Shown: positions 41,084-53,450 of the stretch, piece after piece
How positions within the stretch are numbered: the stretch's first letter is position 1
How the letters are laid out: each line of letters starts with the position of its first letter
NCBI RefSeq assembly: GCF_030463535.1
Contig: NC_132888.1
Span: 10,306,081 to 10,370,080 of the forward strand
Length of the DNA: 64,000 bases
Direction: 5' to 3'
Source: Salminus brasiliensis
Lineage: Eukaryota > Chordata > Actinopteri > Characiformes > Bryconidae
Notes under the pieces: model-generated
The model's database searches: none
Seen by the model: the letters and a program-made list of their open reading frames with translations, nothing else
What the model was told of the DNA's origin: nothing
Made by a program: the position numbers and the translations under genes

Positions 41084-41240
41084 TGCAGAGAAAAAGTACA
41101 GTACGATAAAAGTAGCACTCTTGGTACAGTAAACGTAGCACTCAGAGGCTCCAGAACAGTGTGGATGAACTTCGGGGATGTTGGTGGTCAGGAGAAGCTC
41201 CGTCCACTCTGAAAGTCCTACACTCGCTGCACAGACGGTT
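41084..41240 (+). pseudogene. Partial, broken copy of ARL4A coding sequence
   Basis: Aligns to ARL4A coding positions 41892-42010 (residues about 57-95). Shared blocks include GGCTCCAGAACAGTG, GATGTTGGTGGTCAGGAGAA and ACTCGCTGCAC. The tryptophan codon of the switch II region (LRPLW) is a TGA stop at 41210-41212. The front part carries an internal repeat of the AGTAGCACTC segment. No homology remains before about 41084 or after about 41240. Same strand as ARL4A and 0.65 kb upstream of its ATG. Confidence 0.88.
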
Positions 41241-41652
41241 GTCAAACAAACATAAAACATTAAAATGAATATTGAAAAAATATCCTATTTATGTGTTTGT
41301 ATATGTAGAAGCAAAGAATATAAAATGGGCAGTGCTGAGACAAACTGCAAGTAAAAGGAGGTGCAATGGAGATAGCTGGCTAGTATAGATACAGTGAGTA
41401 CTGTAGTTCTGAGGTACATACAGTACAGAAATTCCAGCTCGATAAAGTGCATATGTGTACTGACTACAGTAAGGAACATGGGAGAGGCTCTTGGAAATAT
41501 AATGGAAATTCGTGAGAGGGCAAGTGTGCAGTGAGATTAGAGCCAATTGCGTGAGTCTCACGGCCAGTGCTAGTACCTGTTATTTGTGTCTGTATATCAT
41601 TGTATGCAGAAGTGACCTTCTTTCTTTCTCTTTCATAAGAATCTCTGTGAGC

Positions 41653-41706
41653 ATGAGCAGCAGCAGTGATCTGGGTAAAGATATGGATCTTCACTGGTTC
41701 ATCTGA
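41653..41706 (+). CDS. Upstream ORF in the ARL4A 5' leader (17 codons)
   Basis: ATG at 41653 with an A at -3 opens [17 protein letters not shown] and stops at 41706, 19 nt before the ARL4A ATG. It lies in the same exon as the main coding sequence (exon begins at about 41640). Position and context fit a translation-damping uORF, but the peptide itself is not known to me. Confidence 0.4.
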   Translation: MSSSSDLGKDMDLHWFI

Positions 41707-41725
41707 TACCACACCAGAGGACAAA

Positions 41726-42325
41726 ATGGGGAACGGAATATCAGATCAGTCTGCCATGTTTTCAAATCTTCCCTTTTTCAAGTCTGTCCACATTGCTATG
41801 TTGGGTCTGGACTCGGCAGGGAAAACCACTGTGCTCTACCGACTGCAGTTCAACGAATTTGTGAACACCGTTCCCACTAAAGGATTCAATGCAGAGAAAG
41901 TAAAAGTAGCACTCGGAGGCTCCAGAACAGTGACTTTTCACTTCTGGGATGTTGGTGGTCAGGAGAAGCTCCGTCCGCTCTGGAAGTCCTATACTCGCTG
42001 CACGGACGGCATTGTGTTCGTAGTGGATTCGGTGGATGCTGAGAGGATGGAGGAGGCCAAGACAGAACTGCACAAAATTACACGTTCCTCAGAGACTCAT
42101 GGTGTACCTGTGCTGATTGTTGCAAACAAGCAGGACCTTAGGCACTCTCTTTCCACAGCAGAAATTGAGAAGATGCTGGCACTTGGAGAACTGGGAGCCA
42201 GCACGCCGTGGCATTTACAGCCAACCTGTGCCATAATAGGTGATGGTCTGAAAGAGGGACTGGAAAGACTCCATGATATGATTCTAAAGCGGAGGAAAAT
42301 GTTAAGACAGCAGAAAAAGAAATGA
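41726..42325 (+). CDS. arl4a: ARL4A, ADP-ribosylation factor-like small GTPase (199 aa)
   Basis: Arf-family GTPase that acts at the plasma membrane and nucleus; ARL4 proteins recruit cytohesin/ARNO and influence actin and membrane traffic (family knowledge). Visible: Gly2 for N-myristoylation after MGNGISDQ; P-loop GLDSAGKT (27-34); switch I Thr51 in [16 protein letters not shown] with Gln79; NKQD (134-137) for guanine specificity; and a basic C-terminus [11 protein letters not shown], the ARL4-specific nuclear/membrane signal. Length and sequence match vertebrate ARL4A closely; it lacks only the last Arg of the human protein (from memory). The start at 41726 is chosen for Gly2 and its context (ACAAAATGG). 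An in-frame ATG at 41666 would add 20 residues and hide Gly2. Coding is intronless, with the splice acceptor at 41639. All GTPase motifs are intact. Which teleost duplicate (a or b) cannot be told. Confidence 0.97.
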   Translation: MGNGISDQSAMFSNLPFFKSVHIAMLGLDSAGKTTVLYRLQFNEFVNTVPTKGFNAEKVKVALGGSRTVTFHFWDVGGQEKLRPLWKSYTRCTDGIVFVVDSVDAERMEEAKTELHKITRSSETHGVPVLIVANKQDLRHSLSTAEIEKMLALGELGASTPWHLQPTCAIIGDGLKEGLERLHDMILKRRKMLRQQKKK

Positions 42326-43790
42326 ATGGGGAACCAAGTATTAAAAATGCAAGCTTATATGAAGTATATATCTCTGAGTTTTATCAGTTTGACAGACTGA
42401 TGTTATGCTGATTATTAAAACCCATGGTTTTCTTCTGGATGCCCCTATTAGACTATGGTGGAGGGGCACTAAAGGCAGAGCTTATGGCTGTAAAACTAGT
42501 GCAAAGTCAATTACATGGTATTTTTTATGCTTTGTGAAGAGGAAACTATCTGTATATACCCTACTTGAGAAGTGCAGGTCTTTCTGAAACCTACTGGATT
42601 AATGTGTTGAGGAAATGTAAATAATGAAGGTGTGTTAGTCATGAGAACAAATGTATTTGAGGAACTGAAAGATTTTTGTGTGTTAAGGTAGGCATGAGAA
42701 TACTGAAAGACAGCTAAGCAACAGGAATCCAGGTCAGCTGCTTTAATTCACTGTATTTTAATCTTGTAAAGTTTTTACTTTTCCCAGAACATGCTCTGTC
42801 CTACTTTTCCTGTCAGTGTCTAGTTTTCTCTATTCTTTGTAACTAAACCAGTTGTTTACAGCACTTTAGATATGACTTATTTGAATGATATTGAGTCTGG
42901 CCTAATATAATAATATTAGTCTTAATCTAAAATATGAAGCTTGAAGGAAACTTTCTTCTCACTGAAGTCTTTGGTCTGCAATACATATGTATCTGAAGTA
43001 AAAGCACATTTTAATAAATGATATCTGTATATTGGTATGTGTGCATGTGGGTTGTATGTGTAATAAGTTTAACGTTTGTATATGTCTGTGCCTTTGGCGT
43101 GTTTTACCGCCACACCCGTATTGACCAGTGCTCTATGGAATTCACTGGTCAGGTGAATACAGGTTACTGCTTACACTGAGACATTACCTGTGGACAATTT
43201 CTACACTTGTAGGAATTGCTGTCTCGGCTTGAGGCCTGACTTTCTCTCTGGCTCCAGAAGGTATTATGAAGGCAGTAGACCTGATTTCACCATCCTCCAC
43301 ATTAATGCTAAAATAATGAGGGTAGAGGAAGGGGGGTTGGTGAAAAGCTGGGTTCAGATGCTGTGCATCACATGGTTTCCTTTGTTCCAGCTATAACCCA
43401 TAAATCCAAAGTGACAAGGCCTCTTCCCTCTTTTCCACTTAGTAAGAGGTGCAGTAAGAGTGAACTAGGACAGTGACTGACTTCCTTTCCCACACACATT
43501 TCGCTGATAGACACAAGCTAGTGTCACACCTGTTTGTTTTGGGGGTTTTATTACCGTCATTATTCGTTTATGTGTTTAGGTGCTTTGGCAGGCCTATTTG
43601 CTTTTGCTTTTTTACTGTTACAGTTAGTATATATTTATTATATAGATTATATACCACACAAAAACCAATAACTTTTTCACATTTTGGGCCTCGCAGATGT
43701 TCTATACGTTGTGTCATAATTTCATGATGGCTGAAACAATAGAAATGCTGTATAATGACTTGGAATAAAAGCTTTTCCATGCATTTAATG
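42326..43790 (+). other. arl4a: ARL4A 3' UTR with alternative polyadenylation signals
   Basis: AATAAA occurs at 43013-43018 and 43764-43769. AT-rich sequence between the stop and these sites is consistent with a long 3' UTR. ORFs in this span (42405, 43190, 43473) show no protein character. Confidence 0.5.
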
Positions 43791-45590
43791 CATTAAAAAT
43801 ATTTCTGTTTGTAGAGCTAAAAAAAAAAACAACAACAAAAAAAAACATTGCATGAGTTTTGTACTCACACAAACCCTGTCAGTTTTTTTGTGGTCTAATC
43901 TGCGTCGCCTCATTAGAATTATAAAACATTTTGTACATTTAATTTCTGAGAAGAGTAAAACCTAGTTAGACCTTGTTCACATGACAATTATCAGGGTGGT
44001 CCGAGGGTGGACCCGCATTGGTGACCTTATCAAGCCAATGGGCCGATATATATTCACTCTCTGGGTGGGTCAGTGCAACGGCAAACTGACAACCAACTGC
44101 CTGTAACAAAATTGCAGATGCAGAACTTTTTTATATATATTTACAAAAGAATGATGCCAGCTGTGTGTTTAATGCGATTAGTTTATTAGTTTACATTTCG
44201 CTTATTGCTTATTGATAATAACTGGGCAGGTTCTGTGGGTGTTGCTTGTATTAGCATTCGTTTTCTGAGTTAATGTAGAAAAGTAACCTGTTTCCTATGT
44301 TTTTTGGCTTTGCACCAACCTTACCACTCTTACTTATTCTCCTGTGGTTCACTTCTGTTTATTGGTTTGCTTTGTTGAATTAGTACTTTAAATTAGCTAG
44401 TAGCTAATGTAATTGAAATGGTGCTATTTTAGTAACAGTATGATTAACAAAAATATGTGAACTCTCTGACTTACACATCGCACGTGTTACCTGAATCTGT
44501 TTAACTAGCAACAAGTCAGTGTTGCATTTTACCCCATGTTAGTTCTGCCCAGCTCTCCCCTATAGCTTAACGTTTGACCCAGAAGACTGAATGTGATAAA
44601 TTAATAATACACACTTTCTCCTTGATAATTGTCAAGAATTTCTCTTTTTTTCAGAACAGAATACATGTATGACTGTGGCCTCAGTGGCCTGTTAATTGCA
44701 CCAGCTGTATCTGCACTATTCCTTGTGCATAACCCTGACTGCAGAATAGGCCACAGAACTGCATTCCTTAACACTAGGCCTCAGAATATTTCCCCTACAT
44801 TTCCCATTGTGGATCCGCATGTGGACAGACTGTACTCTGTGCTCATTCTGTGCCCTCGCTTCATTGTTCACGCTTGCTATTGGTAGAATTATTTCCCTTT
44901 GTGAAGAGACGAAGCACATTTACATCTGAATCGCTCTCTCTCTCTCTCATCCTTTGAAACATGAGCCATGAGAACTATGCCACATGTGGGGAGAGGCTGC
45001 AGTGAATGCTCTTCTGTTCTATATTCAGACAACTTTCTCTATTCCAGAAGTGCAAAGTGCAAGTTTGGATTGATTTGTATTGTTGTGATAAGTCATTTGG
45101 ACCTCTGTCACCTTTAATTTTGCCATATGGGTGGTATAAATTTTTAATTTTCACCCAGTGATTAATTAGAACCCCCCCAACACCCAGCAGGCCTGCAGAA
45201 CAGACTGTAATCGCCTTGGTTTTTAATCCTTGTGCAAAGGGAATACAATCTACAGTCTATTAGTGCCCGTAGATAGGGGTTGGCAATGATGACATGATGT
45301 TAATGATAAACTGTCGTGGTAAGCTTTTGCCACTGCACTGGTGAAAAGAAATAAGCGCTGAACATTTATTATTATTGATATTTAATGTAAGGTGCATTCT
45401 CTCTGTGTATTAATATAGAGATAATTGTGTATATTAGTTAAGAAATAGTACTGTGTGTTTGATATATAATGAAAAATTAAGATTTTGTTCACAACTGTTT
45501 AGAAAATATTCATTCAAATCCCACACAGAGCACAGCTGACCCTGCTGTCTTACAACAGGTGAAGTGAAAAACACTGATTATCTTCATCTA
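43791..45590. other. Gene-free stretch after ARL4A
   Basis: An A-rich run at 43821-43847, a CT run at 44933-44948, otherwise unremarkable. The ORF at 44629-44886 has no recognisable domain. Confidence 0.5.
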
Positions 45591-45593
45591 CAG

Positions 45594-46270
45594 TGGCCTC
45601 TGTCAGGGGGTGGATACATTAGGCAGCAAGTAAACAGTCCGTTTCTGAAGGGGATGTGTTACAATTCAGCCAGGACAAATGGGCTAAATTGTGATGGCTA
45701 GATGACTGAAGTCATGAGTCAGAATATCTCCAAAACATCAGGCAGGTCTTGTGGGGTGTTCCTGATATGCAGTACCAACCAAAATTAGTCCAAGAAAGGA
45801 CAAACTAGGAATCATGGGCTAAAATACCCCATCTCACAACTTACAGGAATTAAATAATGTTATGGCTGATCGATGTTTTTGCCATATTGCCAACCCCTAT
45901 CTGTATTTTTTTTTTTTTTTTTTTGATGTATAATTGAGTTACAAACAGTCACCCAAAATGTATTTCATAAATACAGACCAATGTGCTCAAAACAACATCC
46001 AGGTTTTCACTAAGTTTGCATAGACTTATCAAAGTGGTTTCAAGCAGTATGACCTTATTATATACAGAGTGGATAGCTTTTATATATATATATATTGGTA
46101 TCCGAAAGCAGGAGCCAGATACCACAAAGGCCTTCAGAGGTCTTGTGGAGACCCCATACCTCGAATGGTCGTAACTTGTTGTGGTGGCACAAGGGGGACC
46201 TACTTAATATGAGGCAGGTGATACTAATGTTATGGCTGATCAATATTTTTGCCATATTGCCAACCCCTAT
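45594..46270 (+). mobile_element. Family C Tc1-type element, split and partly duplicated
   Basis: 45594-45870 carries GGATACATTAGGCAGCAAGT, ATCTCCAAAACATCAGGCAG and TGTTATGGCTGATC. A second piece at 46107-46250 carries CCAGATACCACAAAGGCCTT and ends in the same TGTTATGGCTGATC. Both are followed by TTTGCCATATTGCCAACCCC, so the 3' end plus its flank is duplicated. Between them lies a copy of the repeat described at 47636. Confidence 0.7.
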
Positions 46271-46599
46271 TTTAATTATTTTTATTATGTGTAATTAAGT
46301 TAAAAACAAAAGGTAGAAAATGACCACACAACCATTTATTGAAGAGAATTTTATCACTAGCATTTGAAGGGATGCATTTAGAGAGGGCAGTAGTTTAGGT
46401 TTGTACTTAGTGCTCCACGATATAGAAAAAAACAATGCACTTTGCAATTATATAACTATAAATGACATTAAAGACTGACCAAAATAATATGCTGATTCAT
46501 CTCAAAACTAAAATACTGAAAAATCTGCGGTAGGTCAGGATACTCGAAGTACTCAATAAAGCATTCTGTTATTGTTTAGAGGCTCATACACACAATACA

Positions 46600-46720
46600 C
46601 TATATGTCCAAATGTTTGTGGACACCCCTTCTAATGAATGCATTTAGCTACTTTAAGTTGCACCCATTGCTGACACAGATGTGCTAATACACACATGCAG
46701 CTTGTCTAGTACCTGTATTA
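46600..46720 (-). mobile_element. Family A element terminus
   Basis: CACTATATGTCCAAATGTTTGTGG at 46600 is the far terminus of family A (first 20 bases diagnostic), followed by CACCCATTGCTGACACAGAT. The rest is missing. Confidence 0.75.
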
Positions 46721-47635
46721 TTAAAATGATTATGGGGTAGGGGTCTCTGATGCCCCCCCCCCCTTCACTTTACTATAATAATAATAATAACTGACATGGC
46801 TTTTTTTGTACACAACAGGTTGTTTTGCTAGCAGTGTTCTCAGAGAAACACATGACTAGGTAAAGAGCATTTGACTTGAGCAGACAAGGAAATGATTTCC
46901 CCTGTAATGTTTGTCTCACAGTCAGCCTCCAGGATGGGCAGAGGTGGTGTGATGCGGGAACAGTGTCAGGGGTGGATCTTCAGGTTTCTTTGGAAGAATT
47001 GCGAAACACCTGTATGTTCAGTAGAGCTTCTGCACGCTGAATGCAGCTGAAAAGCTGAAGAAACATTCTGTGTATCCTTGGATATTTTATAATTTAAATC
47101 TAAAGAAGTATCTAAAAAAAGAAGTAGACTTGGGTGGTACAAACCTCAGTAGTGAAACTGTGCGGGACAAAATCCTGCAAGGGTGAGTCTTATTACAATG
47201 ACTGTAGCTATTCTATGTCATGAAAAGCAAGTCAGCTTACAGAGGAGAAACAAAGAGCGCTCTTTGCAGCTGTGAAGTTTCCAGTCATCCACTGGATATC
47301 CAGTCTTCCAGCCCTTCTGGGACTTTTTTCTTTCGTTTACTTCAGCAAATACTTTTTTTCCAGTGAACCAGGTGCTTCCTCATGAGGAAGTCTGAGGTGT
47401 CTCACTCTCAAACACTGTGAAGGATATAGCACTCGTTAGCAGGAATCTTGCTTGACTGGGTAGATGTCCTGATATGATAGGCTCTATAGAAAATGCTCTT
47501 CTTTCAAGTCAAAACAGAACAATTGTGCCACATCAGCAGTTTAGGACCTCTCTAAGGAATAAACATTAAGTACCATTAGATCTGGAAACTTGGCCCAATG
47601 TCCTGGAACGTTAGGTGATGGTCAAGGGTTTTTAC

Positions 47636-48572
47636 TTCATGAGAAAGATAAAGTACACAATACAGTGTACACAATTTTACACTTAGCCCAGATGTAGACA
47701 ATAAGCCAAGACATGTTTGACAACTTAACTTTTTTTTAGCTAGACTTTTTTTTAGTTAGACTGAGACTATGAGGCTAACACTGCTGTTAAACACTGCAAT
47801 ACTCACCCAAAATGTATTAATAATAATAATAGTAATAAATACCCACAACCAATGTGCTCGTAACCACATCCAGTTTGCAAAGACTTATCGATGTGGTTTA
47901 GTACAGTATGACTTATTGAGAACTCTTAATCTCTTTACCTTGCAGTCGTCCGATTATTTGTTTGTCCTCAGCTGCTGTTCCTTAGAAGGAAAGTTCAAGA
48001 TTAATAGTTGATTATTAATAAAGCCATCAGAGGTTGTGAAGGTTCTGTAGCATCCATATTCCTATGTGATAAGCAGGCTTGTACACAGTCTTAGAGAAGT
48101 GTGTGGGCATGTCCCTGACAAAATGTCCCAGGAACGTGGGCTAGGTGGGTTCCAGGTGGGCATGCGCTCTGAGTGGGTTTGTACATACTTTGTTACTGGG
48201 ATCCAGTTGGGCTTTTCCAATAGGCCCCATATAGTCCCATCTAGGCCCCAGTGATACATACATATGTATGTGCACAATACAGTGTACACAATTTAACACC
48301 TAGCCCAGATGTAGACGATAAGGCAAGACATGTTTGACAACTTTACTTTTTTAGCTTTAGACTAAAACTATGAGACTGACACTTCTGATAAACACTTGAA
48401 GTCAACAGTCACCCAAAATGTATTTCATAAATACCAACCAACAGTTTCTCTCAATGTGCTCGAAACCACATCCAGGTTTTCACCAAGTTAGCATAGACTC
48501 ATTCAAGTGGTTTAGCGCAGTATGACTTTTACCTACATATACCTACCTATAGCTTTTATACAGAGTTAATAG

Positions 48573-48612
<40 letters not shown>
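47636..48612. repeat. Two further copies of a local repeat, ending in (TA)n
   Basis: 47636-47925 and 48266-48560 both contain ATACAGTGTACACAATTT, TAGCCCAGATGTAGAC and CACCCAAAATGTATT. A third, shorter copy is at 45946-46100 (ACAGTCACCCAAAATGTATT). They look like local duplications, not a genome-wide element. The last copy ends in (TA)n at 48566-48611. Confidence 0.7.
48095..48250. repeat. Dispersed G/T-rich repeat, second copy
   Basis: Shares GGTTCCAGGTGGGCATG and GATCCAGTTGGGC-type blocks with 15065-15295. It lies between the two copies of the local repeat. Confidence 0.5.
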
Positions 48613-48614
<2 letters not shown>

Positions 48615-48639
48615 AATCATTGCTCATCCAGCTTTCACA

Positions 48640-48715
48640 AAAGTTTGTAGAAGCAGCCGGCATGCCTAGATGCTTGGTTTTATACACCTGTGGTCATGGA
48701 ATTGATTGGAACGAT
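48640..48715 (+). mobile_element. Family B terminal fragment
   Basis: TTTGTAGAAGCAGCCGGCAT and GGTTTTATACACCTGTGG correspond to the right part of the parent Tc1-type element, retained in no other copy here as far as the GTAGAAGCAG piece goes. Confidence 0.6.
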
Positions 48716-48719
48716 CTGA

Positions 48720-51700
48720 AACATCATTCAGATTTACATGATGATTTGCCAATTCATGGTTTTAGCCACTACTAAAAGACTCATATCTGGCCTGAGAGAT
48801 ACAGAACCGTCACTGAAAGTGAAAGCAGCATGTGGACTGAGAAGGTACAGTAATATTACAGGGTTTTACACAAATATGACTTGGATGGTGCAGTGTTTTG
48901 CAGTTAGCAGCGTGCTGAGCCTGGAATGGCAACGGTAGAGGCACTATTCTCCCTTACAGGTCAGTGAAGCATTAACATGATTTTGGCTGGTTTTTAAAGG
49001 TAAAAATGTGACAATGTTGCATAATGTTGTTCTAATTGGCTGTCCTGTATTGGGCCTTGTTCTTATATAGTGTAAACTGAAACACTCACTACTCCAATGT
49101 AAGTGGATGGTTGAACCACTTTAGGCAGAAAGGGTGATCAGTGTGTTGAGGGTTGTGGCCATCACAGCCATGAGGAGTTCAAAATGCACTGCAGCTTAGT
49201 TTCCATTGGACCGGTGAGAGAACTGGTGAGTTTAATCACATTCACATTCATAGTGTACATACAGCTTGTATGTAGATTAGTGTATTAATGATAATACTAA
49301 TCACATGTCAACTCCTTGGAGTGCAGCATAGCCATGAAGGTCACAAATGCTGTTCCATGAGAAGATTAGTGTGTGGGCCACCATGGTAGGCTGTTAACAA
49401 AATCTGTTCTAATCCAAGACTTTAGGGAATCTGTTCCAACACCAAGAGCCAGATTTCAAGGCACAGATTAATCTGAGTCTTAATTATATTTCAGCGTCCA
49501 TGGGGATTCTCCGATTTTCTGGGTGTGGAAAACACTTGAGGCAGAGCTTCAGTAATTGTAATAAAGCTAAAAAAAAGTGTGCCTTTGTTCACTGAAGTGA
49601 TATACAGTATACTAGCTCATTACTCCTTTTTACAGTTGCTGAGCAAGCACTAAGCAGTCATGCCTACATTCATTCATATTCATTGCCACTAGTTTAGCCC
49701 AAAAGCAGCACCTGGAAGAGCATGTTGATTATTTTAGGTCTACAGCAGTGTTTGGAGCCTGTGAGGTACAAAACTACTTTAAGTTCCAAAGGTTTATTAG
49801 TTGTGTTGCTTTGGCTCTGCACTTGGTCTTGATCATCCTATTAAAAAACACCATATGATAAATATCTTGTGCTTGTAGTTTTCAGTTTTCTTAGCAACCA
49901 AAATGCTTCCAACCAAATGTATCCAAGCCTTATTCTTCTGCTTTGGACTGGATCTATGATGCTAATGCAGCTTACCACTACTGAGTCAGTGGTTAGTGCT
50001 ATGCGTTATTGATCAGTTATTATATTATGATAACTGGGTCTGCTACACTGCCACATTACACAATCCTCACTGCTCCAGGGCACAGTAGCATGGCTGACTT
50101 TGCTCTCTGACCCCAGTTGCCTAAGTTGGGATAAACTTAGAGAAGGATTCATAGTACGGTATAATGACAATGTTACATTTGTATAGGATACTTATACATT
50201 GTTACAAGTACAAGTAGTATTGTCATTATACACTTCTATAAGGTTACTTACACACTATACGTATATACTTGTACTATACTATATACACCTGTATAAGTAT
50301 AATGACAATAAAGGTACTTAACTTAAGGCTTAGGCTTAGGCTTAGCACTGTACTTATGTGCTTATAGTATTGTCGTTATACACTTCTGTAAATTTACTCA
50401 TACACTATAGTTATATACTTGTATTGTTGTCAGTATACTTATGCACTATACATGTATTTTTGCGTTAATGCCATTATACATATACATTTGTATGCATACA
50501 CAATTCTTATATACTTTGCATTATTGTGATTATACTCAAACACTTTTTAAATATAATCACAATAAAGGTACTTACCTTAAAACTTTGGGCATTGTGCTAA
50601 ATCATCACACACCAAACAGTTGGAACAATGATTGTAAGTTGGTATATAAGTATAGTGGGTCTGATTCACACTGTGATTGGGCAAGACTCCTCCTCCTTCT
50701 ATACAATAGATCTATCAAGTACCATAAATTCATGTCTATTTTTATTCATTGTTAATATACACAGTGATATCAGCATATTATTACCACCTACCTAATAGTG
50801 GGAATAACAACCCTTGGCTTGATTGACACTAGCAAAATGTTGTGGCATGAGTTTGTGTTAGGTGATGAAAGATGTTCATTATAGAGGTTAACTGGTCCAC
50901 AGTGGCACACTGATTGCTCTGTACCGTTTGTCAAAGCTATAGTTCCCCTCTAGCATCAATGACCCATGGTACTGTTGGCACTGTTATGCCATTGGGAGAC
51001 ACTCCATTCTTTTTCTGGGGTATCCCTGCCTTGGACCCAAAACTAAAGACACCAACTTTGTTTACAACACACTTTTATACATGATCAGCTGTAGTTAGGT
51101 TTAGGGAGAATTGTGTCAGTTTGATTTTTGGCTGAACTCCCTTTAACGTTCAGATTCTGGCATTACCAGTGACCCAGAGGAAGTCCTCTTGCTTTGGACC
51201 TAGACTTGATTAGCCATGCAGACAGATGCTGATTGAATTACACTCAATGGCAAAGTGGTTTGGCTAGACATGCTGTTTTGTGAGAGCACACGTTCAATGT
51301 TCAGAACACACCGTCCCTACAAACCTTTCCTTTAAGCACAGAGAGGATGCAGCTGTGTGGTGCCTGCTCTCTCAGTGCACTGTCCAACATTTTGGAATAA
51401 TGCAGTGCCTACATTGTACCTTTGACTAATTTCACCAGCCTGTGAAACTGAAGCTGCATCTAGAGACAATTCCTTTTCTTTAGTGCCTTTTTGTCACTTA
51501 TCTCTTGTCTGATCATTCATTCACATTGATAAATGCACATTTCACAGAAGTAATTTACTACTTTACGTGACTGGAAAACCATAGCATCAATAAGGAAATG
51601 TCATTACGGGAAAACAGTTGTGCTTAGCATATGACTCAGACTGGCAGGGAAATTGTATTCAGCAGCTCCTGTGCTGGGAATATGCATTCCTTTGGCCTTT

Positions 51701-52190
51701 GTTCTAACAAGCTCATTAGGTCTTATAGACACAGAGTTCTCCAGAGGTCTGATTGCTGTGGTGGGTTTCATGTTTACAGTTTAATAAAAGAGAAAATGAG
51801 TTTGCTTTGACGCTGCAGGGACTAAAATGTTCAACAGGAGAGAATTAGCAACCTTTTCATTCCTTTTCATGCCCTCTTTGTGGTCTTCGATGAGAATGCA
51901 GACTCGGCAGCGGCCTCCAGCCAAAACTACTTACGCTACAGGTGAGGGCCAACCAAAGTGACTTGTTTTCAGCTTTCTGATGGAAATGGCAGAGCAGTCT
52001 TGCCCTCTACAGCCCAGTCCCAAATAGTACCATAAGCCCTACAGTCATCCTCAAAGTCTACACTTTGATGGCATAAAAGGCCATGGGAAATGTGGGGTTG
52101 TTACACTCTACGCTACACCCACCTGATTAAAATGCACATGTTTGGTTCAGACTCATAGCGCTTGCAGACTCTCAATGGCCTGTAGCTGGT
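48720..52190. other. Gene-free stretch
   Basis: Contains a degenerate TATAC-rich tandem area at about 50200-50560. No coding signal was seen. Confidence 0.5.
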
Positions 52191-52194
52191 ATAG

Positions 52195-52620
52195 CATGTA
52201 CTTTGACTTGGATATATTAGGCAGCAAGTGAACAGCCAGTTCCTAAAGGTGATGTGTTAAAACAGGGAAACATGGGCAAGCTTAAAGCATTTTAACAGGG
52301 GTTAAATTCTAATGGCAAGTTGGCTGGATCTGAGCATTTACAGAAAAAAAAATCAGTTCTTGTGGGGTTTCTCTGAAATACAGTGGTCAGTGCCTACCAA
52401 AAATGATTCAAGAAGGGACGACATGTGAAGTAGTGACAGGGTCATGGGCATCTAAGGCTCCCTGGATGTGATCCCCACCTCACAACTTACAGGACTTGAA
52501 GGATCTGCTGCTACCGTCTTCATGCCAGATACCACAGATGTTCAGAGGTCTCGTGGAGTGCATGTCTTGAATGATCAGATCTGCTGTGGCGACACAAGGG
52601 GACTTTTGTGTTTAGTAGCA
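52195..52620 (+). mobile_element. Family C Tc1-type element, internally deleted
   Basis: Contains ATATTAGGCAGCAAGTGAAC, GGGTCATGGGCATCTAAGG, CCACCTCACAACTTACAGGA and ATGCCAGATACCACAGATG. It has the same layout as 60523-60985, where transposase residues can be read. Confidence 0.75.
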
Positions 52621-53450
52621 TCTAAGCTTAGAGGTATCTTTTTGATCCTAGTCCATTTAAGTAAGTAGGAGCGTCTGCTAAATACCTGAAATGTAAATGG
52701 GAATATATATATATATATATATATGTAAATTGCTGCTGTCCAATGAAAAACATGTATCACTACTTTTGCCCGTTTTTTAGTTTGTCCTATTGTTTGAACC
52801 CTGTAGCTGCTCTGTATAAATAATTCTGGATGTATAAACTAATAGAAATGCTCTAAATGACTTGATAAAAATTTATTTTATCTTTCTTATCTTTTATTAA
52901 TTCACTTCCATCTTAAAAACAATATTGCATTCTCCTGTTAAACTGCAAATTTGGAGATACATAGTTTCTTTCTGGTTTTCACATTGAACATGTAGCCCCC
53001 CATGTATTTTTCCAACTCAGTAAAATGATTTTGAGAGTAACTAGTGTTGCTTTTTAGGATGATACAAACAGTCCCACTCCAGCTGTTTTATTAAAGCTAT
53101 ATTTACATCAAATACCAAAACTCTTTTAATTTTTTTTAAATTGTATTCCTAATAGATGGAAGTAAAGAGACAGATCATCCAGATGGATGGATAGATGGGG
53201 TATATTATCCTTAAAGGAGTGCCCTGTCTATTAAGATAGTGTTCCCTTAAAACGTATCTGTTCAATACTATTACATGTACATTTACAGCATTTAGCAGAC
53301 GCTCTTATCCAGAGTGACTTACAAAAGTGCTTTGCTATTTACCCAAGAAAGACCTCAGCTAGTTAGAATAGACTAATAGTTTAAAGATAACTCTAAGCTT
53401 TAGACATTTCTAAGCACAAGTCAAAAAGCTGACCATAGTACTCTGCCACA
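52621..53450. repeat. LINE/SINE tail fragments and fold-back arm
   Basis: 53275-53340 contains ACATTTACAGCATTTAGCAG and CTCTTATCCAGAGTGACTTAC, the tail shared by L2-like and SINE repeats. 52600-52700 has the inverted counterpart, including GTGTTTAGTAGCATCTAAGC as at 9030. A (TA)n tract lies at 52703-52724. Confidence 0.55.

Noticed and set aside
44629..44886. 85-codon plus-strand ORF
   Set aside because: Single open frame without motif, no promoter or splice evidence, similar in length to many chance ORFs here.
50326..50345. Telomere-like run of three GGCTTA units
   Set aside because: Only three units, TTAGGC type and not the vertebrate TTAGGG; it sits in a TATAC-rich degenerate area and is best seen as chance slippage.
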